DNA of 64,000 nt from Flagellimonas_B algarum (lineage in GTDB: Bacteria; Bacteroidota; Bacteroidia; Flavobacteriales; Flavobacteriaceae), in assembly GCF_040513375.1 (NCBI RefSeq), contig NZ_JBEVTG010000001.1, positions 434,001-498,000 of the forward strand. The letters are read 5' to 3'. Position 1 is the stretch's first letter, and each line of letters starts with the position of its first letter. The notes beneath the pieces were generated by a model. It had not been told where the DNA came from, did not search any database, and saw nothing but the letters and a program-made list of their open reading frames with translations. This document shows positions 46,761-53,117 of the stretch, piece by piece. The translations under genes and the position numbers were made by a program.

Positions 46761-46991
46761 TTAATCTTCCCATCCACAAAGCGTACGGCCCATGGCTTGG
46801 GCTTTTTCCAACGTTACGGTATTTAGGGTTGTAGAACAACGTGACAACCCACGGCAGTCCATATCGTAATGGTAGCGTTTACTTCCTTTTCCCATACAGA
46901 TATAGACTTTGGTTTCAATAGTCGGAGAAAAATTGAAACTACTAAAAAGGAAGAAAAGCAATGGTGGTAAAATAGTTTTAGTCCTCCTCAT
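46761..46991 (-). CDS. Small secreted cysteine-rich protein
   Basis: The product has 76 residues from ATG 46991: an N-terminal signal peptide (about 1-21), then VYICMGKGSKRYHYDMDCRGL, SRCSTTLNTVTLEKAQ and GRTLCGWED. The YHxxxxCxGLxxC and final Cys resemble a zinc- or disulphide-stabilised fold seen in small Bacteroidota exported proteins. It overlaps the HsdR-N gene end by 14 bases. Function unknown; possibly an exported accessory of the operon. Confidence 0.72.
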   Translation of the reverse strand: MRRTKTILPPLLFFLFSSFNFSPTIETKVYICMGKGSKRYHYDMDCRGLSRCSTTLNTVTLEKAQAMGRTLCGWED

Positions 46992-48030
46992 AATAACCAA
47001 CGGTTTTAAGGAGTTCGGTTTCAAAACCATAAATGTCCTCTAAGGTTTCCAATACTTCACGTTGTTCATTTTTGCTTGCATCAATTAGCCCAATGTATTT
47101 GGTGTTCCCATTAAAATGAAGTCGGCAAAGGGGTTTTCGGTTGTTGTCATCGAGTAAAATGCCAAAATAGGATTGCGTATCACGGTGAACGATACGTTCT
47201 ACAGCTACTTTTCGTCGTAAAATGGCCACTACAATCCGAAAACCTTCTAGTTCCTCTTCTGTGGTAATAACTTTACTGACTTCCTGGGGTTCTTTGGTTT
47301 CTTCTAGTTGTTTTTCTGATTCCTTGTTCAAGGCAGCATTTAGGCGGTCGTTCACTTTTTCGCTAATGGTTTGAGTGAAGGCCAGACCTACCAATTCGGT
47401 AAACTCCCCCATTACCTTTTCGGTAAGCCGACCCGAATACACTTCACTGGCAAAAAGCCGAACAAAATGATAGGAAGGTGATTGCAACTCCTCTATAATC
47501 AACTTTTTAATTTCCTTGGTATATTTTAAGGAGCTGGCATTGTCTACAATTTGTTCCACATCAAAATTGGACTTGTGGAACTTGGCTATCTCATTGATGT
47601 TATGCTCTTTTAGTTTGGTGATGTCAAACTCCAAAAAGGGTTTTTCATCCATTTTGTTCTTGGCATCCAAATCAGTGTAAAAGCGATATTGAATACCATT
47701 GGTCAAAAGGGCAAATCGGGTTTTTGAAGCATGAAAATATCGGAACAATTGCGAGTTATGGGCATCCAAGTTTTCGTTCCAATTTTTACATTCGACAATG
47801 ATGATGGGTTCACCATTCTGAAAAATGGCATAGTCCACCTTTTCTCCCTTTTTCAACCCAATGTCCGCTGTAAATTCAGGGACAACCTCAGTTGGATTAA
47901 AGGTGTCGTAACCTAATAAATTGATAAACGGCAGTACAAAGGCATGTTTGGTGGATTCTTCGGTAGTTATCTGCTCTTTTAGCTTGCCGATTTTTTCAGC
48001 CAGTGCTTTAAGTTGGGATTGGAGTTGCAT
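46978..48030 (-). CDS. Stand-alone HsdR N-terminal domain nuclease
   Basis: The 350-residue protein matches the N-terminal domain of type I restriction endonucleases: ESTKHAFVLPFINLLGYDTFNPTEV, then PD-(D/E)xK residues Asp66 (KVDYAIF) and Glu80-Cys-Lys82 (IIIVECKN), all intact. It lacks the helicase and translocase part of HsdR, and no HsdM or HsdS gene is present. The C-terminal half (VVAILRRKVAVERIVHRDTQSYFGIL, read in part) forms a beta-rich domain seen in related stand-alone proteins. It may be a defence nuclease or regulatory DNA-cleaving protein. Confidence 0.87.
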   Translation of the reverse strand: MQLQSQLKALAEKIGKLKEQITTEESTKHAFVLPFINLLGYDTFNPTEVVPEFTADIGLKKGEKVDYAIFQNGEPIIIVECKNWNENLDAHNSQLFRYFHASKTRFALLTNGIQYRFYTDLDAKNKMDEKPFLEFDITKLKEHNINEIAKFHKSNFDVEQIVDNASSLKYTKEIKKLIIEELQSPSYHFVRLFASEVYSGRLTEKVMGEFTELVGLAFTQTISEKVNDRLNAALNKESEKQLEETKEPQEVSKVITTEEELEGFRIVVAILRRKVAVERIVHRDTQSYFGILLDDNNRKPLCRLHFNGNTKYIGLIDASKNEQREVLETLEDIYGFETELLKTVGYYEED

Positions 48031-48311
48031 TGTAATATAATTTTTTCAGCTATTTCTTCTTCATCTATAATCTTGTTATTTGGCAAAATCATTTGAAGTT
48101 GATTTGTTATAGGGTTAGTGAAAATTTCAATATTCGACTTGTAGTTTCTAAATCGAAATAATAGTGCTTTTGCTCCCTGATAAAACCCTTCTTCACACGT
48201 AATCCTAAACACAAGATTTGAACATGATTCACGGAAGATGCATTTTTTCCTTTTTGATTTTGGAATAGTTTTCCAATAGATCAAAATCATTCCTAAGAGA
48301 AAAAAACGCAT
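47979..48311 (-). CDS. YidD-like membrane protein insertion factor homologue, divergent
   Basis: The 110-residue product has a hydrophobic N-terminus (MRFFLLGMILIYW) and the block CIFRESCSNLVFRITCEEGFYQGAKALLFRFRNY (residues about 24-57), which follows the YidD pattern of C-x-F-x-x-S-C-S, a Gly-x-x-x-Gly and an Arg-rich end, though several usual residues differ. Classical YidD helps YidC insert membrane proteins and is encoded near rpmH; here it lies in an accessory operon. It overlaps the HsdR-N gene by 52 bases. Confidence 0.65.
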   Translation of the reverse strand: MRFFLLGMILIYWKTIPKSKRKKCIFRESCSNLVFRITCEEGFYQGAKALLFRFRNYKSNIEIFTNPITNQLQMILPNNKIIDEEEIAEKIILQCNSNPNLKHWLKKSAS

Positions 48312-48551
48312 TTATCTTTTTTTAAAAACAACCATTTGTTTTGCAGAAATATAACCCGGTGTTGATCCGATACCGAAACAACCAGAATCACCAGACACAT
48401 AAGTGGATATACTTTCAACCCTGACATATTCCCACCCCTGTTTCGAATAATGTTGGATAAATCGTTCTAAATAATCTGCCCCGTCGTTTGATGTTGATGT
48501 AGCTGTCTTAACGGTGAATGTTGGATCCAGAGGTACGACTTTATATTCCAT
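48312..48551 (-). CDS. DUF4177-like small protein
   Basis: The 79-residue protein begins MEYKVVPLDP and has the pattern LERFIQHYSKQGWEYVRVESI ending in MVVFKKR, as in DUF4177 (a small alpha-beta domain of unknown function). A glycine- and serine-rich loop (SGDSGCFGIGSTPG) is inserted before the last strand. It is encoded directly before the YidD-like gene with no gap and 3 bases after DUF1508 copy 2. Confidence 0.75.
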   Translation of the reverse strand: MEYKVVPLDPTFTVKTATSTSNDGADYLERFIQHYSKQGWEYVRVESISTYVSGDSGCFGIGSTPGYISAKQMVVFKKR

Positions 48552-48554
48552 TGC

Positions 48555-48707
48555 TTAACTCTTATACCCATGCCTTTTTGCATTATCAACACAGTCAGAC
48601 TTATTTACATACCCCTGTGTTGATGCTCCTACTATCCTACCGTTTAGAGCCGTTCTTCTCCATCTCCACTCATTTGAGGCATCTTGATAAAACTCCCATT
48701 TGTCCAT
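48555..48707 (-). CDS. DUF1508 (YegP-like) protein, copy 2
   Basis: The 50-residue protein MDKWEFYQDASNEWRWRRT, GRIVGASTQGYVNK and SDCVDNAKRHGY follows the YegP pattern. ATG 48707 is chosen over an in-frame start at 48752 because the promoter box TAGGTTTG (48735-48728) lies between them. It leads a tight operon with DUF4177, YidD-like, HsdR-N and the small secreted protein. Confidence 0.85.
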   Translation of the reverse strand: MDKWEFYQDASNEWRWRRTALNGRIVGASTQGYVNKSDCVDNAKRHGYKS

Positions 48708-48727
48708 AGTTTTTATTTTAGTTTGCT

Positions 48728-48771
48728 CAAACCTAAACCCATTAAATAACAATCCCTTACGCTAATCTGTA
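48728..48771 (-). promoter_or_regulatory. Island regulon promoter of the DUF1508 copy 2 operon
   Basis: An inverted repeat with 11-base arms CAATCCCTTAC and GTAAGGGATTG (plus strand 48750-48779) contains the 14-base site (48758-48771). The -7 box TAGGTTTG (minus 48735-48728) is 22 bases downstream, the same spacing as at 46537-46580. The start codon is 20 bases after the box. Confidence 0.72.
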
Positions 48772-48820
48772 AGGGATTGCTATTTATTTTTAGAAGACCT
48801 TTTTAGAGAAGTAGTCAGAT

Positions 48821-49486
48821 TTAAATTTTTCCCAGCTTGATTAATTTGGCAATAAGATGGTTGGTGTTCTTGGCCTCAAATTCATCAAAAAGACGGCTTA
48901 CTTTTTTGTCTATAGTACTTTCGCTATTGGGAGAAATGTTCTGCTTTTTGAGTTTTTCAGAGATTTCCTTTTTGGTAAGGCCGTTGGCCAAATCTTTGAG
49001 AATATCCAAATCAAAGGCATCCAATTCAAAGACATTTTCATTGGCATTCAAATTAATTTTTGGTGAGAAATAAGTGCGGTTATGAAACACTTCTTGAACC
49101 GCCTTTATCAATTCATTGAGGCTATGTCGTCCCTTGCACACATAGGCATTGATTTGTTGCTCTTTAAACAGGGTGTCTATGTTAACTGGATTGTCCTCAA
49201 CTGAATATACAACGACCTTTAAATCGGGTTGCAACGCACGAGCTACAGCTATCAGTTCATAGCCTGAAGTGACATTACGGTCGGTATGGTCTGGCACAAA
49301 GTTAAGGTCGGTAATCAGGAGTTCGTAAGGCGCACCTTCTTTTAGGGCCACTTTTAGACGTGTATGGGCCTTGTCACAGTAGTATTCTTCCTGTAAAGCT
49401 CCTATCTTTAACTTATCACGAAGTTGTTCAACGATTCCGTGATTCTCCCCCTGAAAATCTTCGGCTAATAATACTTTTTTGAACAT
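48821..49486 (-). CDS. NarL/LuxR-type response regulator
   Basis: The 221-residue protein has a receiver domain with acidic LAEDF, phospho-acceptor Asp60 in LLITDLNF, a Ser/Thr-type VVVYSVED and Lys in YVCKGRHS. The C-terminal helix-turn-helix (DLDILKDLANGLTKKEISEKL and STIDKKVSRLFDEF) is of the NarL/LuxR kind. It is encoded 8 bases after the histidine kinase and is its likely partner. NarL-type regulators bind short heptamer sites in inverted pairs, so the TACAGAT sites of the island are plausible targets. Confidence 0.92.
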   Translation of the reverse strand: MFKKVLLAEDFQGENHGIVEQLRDKLKIGALQEEYYCDKAHTRLKVALKEGAPYELLITDLNFVPDHTDRNVTSGYELIAVARALQPDLKVVVYSVEDNPVNIDTLFKEQQINAYVCKGRHSLNELIKAVQEVFHNRTYFSPKINLNANENVFELDAFDLDILKDLANGLTKKEISEKLKKQNISPNSESTIDKKVSRLFDEFEAKNTNHLIAKLIKLGKI

Positions 49487-49494
49487 GGTGCATA

Positions 49495-51441
49495 TTATTG
49501 GGGAATGCGGATGGTAGCCTTAAAACCATTTCCTTCTTCCGAATCAAAAGTAATGCTTCCACCAATGGCCTGAATACGCTTTTCTGTATTCCGAAGTCCG
49601 TTCTTTTTGGATAAGGCTTCTTTTGAAGCACCTTTTCCATCATCAATATACTCCACCACCAGGTTCTTTCTGGCTAAATTAAATTTCAAGACCACAGCAG
49701 TTGCCTCACTGTGCCTACCCATATTGATCATTAGTTCTTGCAGCACTTTAAAAAGTGTAGTTTTCGTCAAGGCTGGTATAGTGGACCAATTGAGTTTATC
49801 TAAACCGGTGGTAAAAAGTTTGACCTCTGATGTATTTCTGGAACCCAACATAGCCAACAATTCATCTTTGTAGTTTGCTTCTGTGTTCACATCGTTGATC
49901 ACACGAGAAAAATCACGACTCTGTTCGTAAGCATCTTCCAATACATCCAGCACTTTAGAGGGATCATCTTTGCTTTGCAGCATTCCCATCGCGGTATTGA
50001 GTTTGCTTCCAAAATCATCATGCAGTTTTCTCGACAGTTCTTCCTCAGTTTTATAAGATGCTTCCAAGACGGCGGTTTCTTTTTCTTTAGACAGGCGTTT
50101 GTTGCGTTGAACCAATAGAACGATTCCAAAACAAGAAATTGCTAAAAACAAACCTCCCATAGCTATGGACATTAATTTCTGGTTTTCTTGCCGACTTGCT
50201 TCCAGATCTTTTTCAGCATTATCTTTTTCAAGTCTTAAAATATCTGCTTGTTTTTGCTCATCATCGTACTTCATTTTAGCAAATTGGGTTTTAACTTTTT
50301 GCTCTTGCTGGTCTAAGCTATCATCTAGAACAATAAAGCGGTTTCTTATGGCCACGTTCTTGGGCTCTATTTGCATTAAAAAACTTAGGGCATCACCCTC
50401 TGCTCTTGGAATCTTCAGTTTTTTTGAAAGTTGGATGACCGTATCAAGATATTGTTTGGCCTTTAATGGAGCACCTTTAGCATAAAATTCTCCAAGATGG
50501 GTAAAGCTGGCTATCTGACCCCGTAAATCATTATTTTCCTTTTTTTGTTTCAAAGGAACTAGGAAAAGAGTGGCATCAATATTTTCACCTGATATCCATC
50601 GGGCATAAGCCAAATTATCCAATGCCCTTGGTCTTTCTTTTACATTAATTGATAAGAGGGAATCTTCAAGAACTGATTCAAGAATTGAAATGGCACTCTT
50701 ATATTTTTCAAAACCTATAAAACAGGCAGCCATATTGTTCTGAAAAATGAATTTGTCAATATTGGAGTCTGTGGTCTCCATCGCTTTTTTATAATATAAA
50801 ATGGCATCTTCAAAGTTTCCTAATTTCCTGTGATTGGTGGCCAGGGTGGCATAGCAGGAGGAAATGTAGCGTAAATCCGATTGAGGTCGCAAAAATTGTA
50901 AAGCCTCCGTAATGGTTTCCTTACTTCCAAAGAAATCATTCCGGTCTTTTTGAATTATTCCCATATTCGACAAGTTGCGACCCGTCCAGCTGCTATCCCC
51001 AATCTTTTCGAAGTAGTTTTTTGATCTATTATAATTCGAAAAGGCCGAATCAAGATTTTTATCAACGGTATCGAAATAATATCCCATTAAATAGTACTGC
51101 TGTGCTAGGTAATATGGTTCAATTTGATCTAGGGAGTCAAGAAACAGCTTTTTATGATAGTATTCTAAACTATCATACTGACCCAGTGAGTAGTGTATCC
51201 AATTTTTATTATGTGATAATTGTCCGTAAATGTTATTGTACGGTGTTTTATCATAAATATTCAATGCTTGATTAATGGATAATAATCGATCAGACAATGA
51301 AGCATCCTGTTTTTGAGATTTTAGGAAGTAATAGTTTAAACTATCCTTGGCAACCTCTGATTCCATATTACCGTCTTTCTTATTATAACAAGAAGCGATT
51401 AGTAATATCGTGATATATGTAAATAGTTTTTTCAAAGGCAT
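49495..51441 (-). CDS. TPR-containing sensor histidine kinase (HisKA_3 type)
   Basis: The 648-residue protein starts with a lipoprotein-like signal (Cys18, LLIASC), followed by several tetratricopeptide repeats in the periplasmic part, a membrane helix (about 425-447), a HisKA_3 dimerisation domain with the phospho-His at about 473 (LSRKLHDDFGSKL) and an HATPase domain (YIDDGKGAS at about 597). ATG 51441 is used; a GTG at 51468 lies within the hairpin at 51442-51471. The TPR sensor probably binds a protein or peptide, perhaps the small lipoprotein encoded upstream. Confidence 0.9.
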   Translation of the reverse strand: MPLKKLFTYITILLIASCYNKKDGNMESEVAKDSLNYYFLKSQKQDASLSDRLLSINQALNIYDKTPYNNIYGQLSHNKNWIHYSLGQYDSLEYYHKKLFLDSLDQIEPYYLAQQYYLMGYYFDTVDKNLDSAFSNYNRSKNYFEKIGDSSWTGRNLSNMGIIQKDRNDFFGSKETITEALQFLRPQSDLRYISSCYATLATNHRKLGNFEDAILYYKKAMETTDSNIDKFIFQNNMAACFIGFEKYKSAISILESVLEDSLLSINVKERPRALDNLAYARWISGENIDATLFLVPLKQKKENNDLRGQIASFTHLGEFYAKGAPLKAKQYLDTVIQLSKKLKIPRAEGDALSFLMQIEPKNVAIRNRFIVLDDSLDQQEQKVKTQFAKMKYDDEQKQADILRLEKDNAEKDLEASRQENQKLMSIAMGGLFLAISCFGIVLLVQRNKRLSKEKETAVLEASYKTEEELSRKLHDDFGSKLNTAMGMLQSKDDPSKVLDVLEDAYEQSRDFSRVINDVNTEANYKDELLAMLGSRNTSEVKLFTTGLDKLNWSTIPALTKTTLFKVLQELMINMGRHSEATAVVLKFNLARKNLVVEYIDDGKGASKEALSKKNGLRNTEKRIQAIGGSITFDSEEGNGFKATIRIPQ

Positions 51442-51471
51442 AAAAAAGCTGTGCCAAAAGTTTGACACAGC
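51442..51471 (-). terminator. Hairpin and T-run between the small lipoprotein gene and the kinase gene
   Basis: On the minus strand GCTGTGTCAAA and TTTGGCACAGC pair with one mismatch and are followed by six T, directly before the kinase ATG at 51441. It looks like a partial terminator that lowers kinase expression compared with the lipoprotein. Confidence 0.75.
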
Positions 51472-51494
51472 ATAAATTAAAAAAATAATTAAAC

Positions 51495-51665
51495 TTAATT
51501 AGATCCGCCGGGAGGTGGTGGAGGTGGTGGTGGAACATTGCCATCATCACCTTCGGTAGCATGATTGTCAAATAATCGATGAGTATCCGTTACGCTTTCC
51601 GTTTCACAAGAAAACAAGAACATATTAAAAACTAGGGCCAATATGGCCAAAAAAACCTTTTTCAT
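51495..51665 (-). CDS. 56-residue poly-proline lipoprotein
   Basis: The minus strand encodes MKKVFLAILALVFNMFLFSC, a lipoprotein signal with Cys20, then ETESVTDTHRLFDNHATEGDDG and NVPPPPPPPPGGSN with eight prolines. The protein is too short for usual gene-length cut-offs. It is followed by a hairpin with T-run and the histidine kinase, so it probably belongs to the same signalling unit, perhaps as ligand or modulator of the kinase sensor. The function is inferred from position only. Confidence 0.82.
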   Translation of the reverse strand: MKKVFLAILALVFNMFLFSCETESVTDTHRLFDNHATEGDDGNVPPPPPPPPGGSN

Positions 51666-52004
51666 TTTTAAAGTATTTATGATTAAACAATGGGGTGGCT
51701 GTCTAGGATTTTCCCAGATTTTTGTTGTTCACCAGCCACCCTTGAGTGTTGGAGTACTCCTTGTTTTTGTGGAAAGTGAAATCAGTAAGCAGTTGGTTGG
51801 GCTACTTTCCGATCGGGCAAACCAATCGCTTTACAGATTTCCGTATTAACCGGTTTTGTACATTTGTTATGTTCGCAAGGCATAACAAGAACCAGCTTGC
51901 GATTACAAACTTACCCCCGGTTTAGCGCAGCGTTTATACGGGATTCCAGTAATTCCGATAGTTCCTTAGAATTCCTAGAAAATTCCAGAAATACCATTCA
52001 TATC
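51666..52004. promoter_or_regulatory. Divergent control region between the poly-proline lipoprotein and the 52005 gene
   Basis: No gene is visible. It contains an inverted repeat with 9-base arms GGGTGGCTG (51693-51701) and CAGCCACCC (51733-51741) in the lipoprotein leader, an island regulon site TACAGATTTCCGTA (51832-51845), a plus-strand -7 box TACATTTG (51859-51866), an inverted repeat TCGCAAG/CTTGCGA (51873-51902) and a related motif at 51937-51951. Confidence 0.6.
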
Positions 52005-52913
52005 ATGGAACCCAAGACCAGCAAAAGTTATCAGGAAGCAGTTTTAGAAAAGTATAAAAGGGAGAAAGGTGGACAGATGCGCGGCTATCTAGCAGAACCC
52101 ACCAGAAGTCAAATTCGAGATGCCTGTGTTTATCTATTCCATAAAAGAAATGAAAAAGGGGATGAATATATTTTGAATCGCTTTTTTGAATTTAAAAATG
52201 AGGATAATAAACTTTGGGAGGTTCAAAACTTTGGGGAAGGAAAGTTTAGGGCAATCGAGAATTTTTTAAAGGGGGAGGCAAAAAATACGAGTATAAAAAA
52301 CATCAACTTAATAAGTTGGCTCATTGATTTTAAACCAAGACCTTATGAAGAATATCTAAAATCAGATGTGACTGTTTTAGAAGAACCAAAAGAGTCCGAA
52401 CCAGACGATAGTGGGATTGCAAATGGTGGAAAAACTACCCAAAAAAAAAGGAAGCTTATCATAACTATTAGTATTGCTTTTGGTGCAGTATTGATGACAA
52501 GATTACTATTAGACCCATTAATTCCTGGAGACAACCACTCACAACCAAATCGAAATGATACAACGATTTCCGACAACCCTAGTGGTTCCACTTCTAAAGG
52601 TGAGGAACTCAACTGCATTACTTGGGCAGACACAGTATATGTCATGGTTTCTTGTAACTCCAGTATTTCAAAATATGGCAACCCTATAGAACCTATTGAC
52701 AAAAAGAAATTGGAAAGCATGAAAAAGGTAAAAGTGACAGCAGCTTCCAATTTTTTTGCAGATAACGGTAAGCCCTTAATTTGGTACCATAAAAACAGTA
52801 ACGGGGAAATTGAGTATTATACAGCACCGGGATTGCATCCGTTAAATGGTAGGACATTAAAAAAAATAACGCCGTACATTATTGAAAAATATGTGCCCTT
52901 GTATTCTGATTAG
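52005..52913 (+). CDS. Single-pass membrane protein of unknown function
   Basis: The 302-residue protein has a cytoplasmic N-terminal domain of about 120 residues (SQIRDACVYLFHKRN, LNRFFEFKNEDN, NISWLIDFKPRPYEEYL-like), one membrane helix (about 152-172, LIITISIAFGAVLMTRLLL) and a periplasmic domain (about 185-302). I do not recognise a Pfam-type family, but this domain order suggests a transmembrane signal protein or anti-sigma-like effector. ATG 52005 is preferred; an upstream in-frame reading from 51864 would cover the control region. It diverges from the kinase operon and may be regulated by it. Confidence 0.8.
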   Translation: MEPKTSKSYQEAVLEKYKREKGGQMRGYLAEPTRSQIRDACVYLFHKRNEKGDEYILNRFFEFKNEDNKLWEVQNFGEGKFRAIENFLKGEAKNTSIKNINLISWLIDFKPRPYEEYLKSDVTVLEEPKESEPDDSGIANGGKTTQKKRKLIITISIAFGAVLMTRLLLDPLIPGDNHSQPNRNDTTISDNPSGSTSKGEELNCITWADTVYVMVSCNSSISKYGNPIEPIDKKKLESMKKVKVTAASNFFADNGKPLIWYHKNSNGEIEYYTAPGLHPLNGRTLKKITPYIIEKYVPLYSD

Positions 52914-52935
52914 AGAAGGGGGTTTCTTAAATAGA

Positions 52936-52943
52936 TATCTTTG
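52936..52943 (+). promoter_or_regulatory. -7 promoter box upstream of the serine hydrolase genes
   Basis: TATCTTTG is a perfect TAnnTTTG, with no TTG at the expected distance. It would give a leader of about 170 bases before 53118. The rest of 52914-53117 holds no gene that I can support. Confidence 0.4.
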
Positions 52944-53117
52944 TCAAAAAGGTGATTCGCACGATTCGCCTTAAAAACGAACCTTTGTTCACAGTACTAA
53001 CCCTGCAGCCCACCCACTTTCAAAACCATCCCATCAAAATCCCCCCAAAATTCGTGTCAAATCGTCATTTGGAGCGTTTGCTAGGGCCTTTGCCCCTAGA
53101 TTTGTCCAAAATCCGAA

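Noticed and set aside
52914..53117. Possible right attachment site of the island
   Set aside because: I searched for a copy of the tRNA-Asp 3' end (GGTTCGAGTCCC) here and found none.
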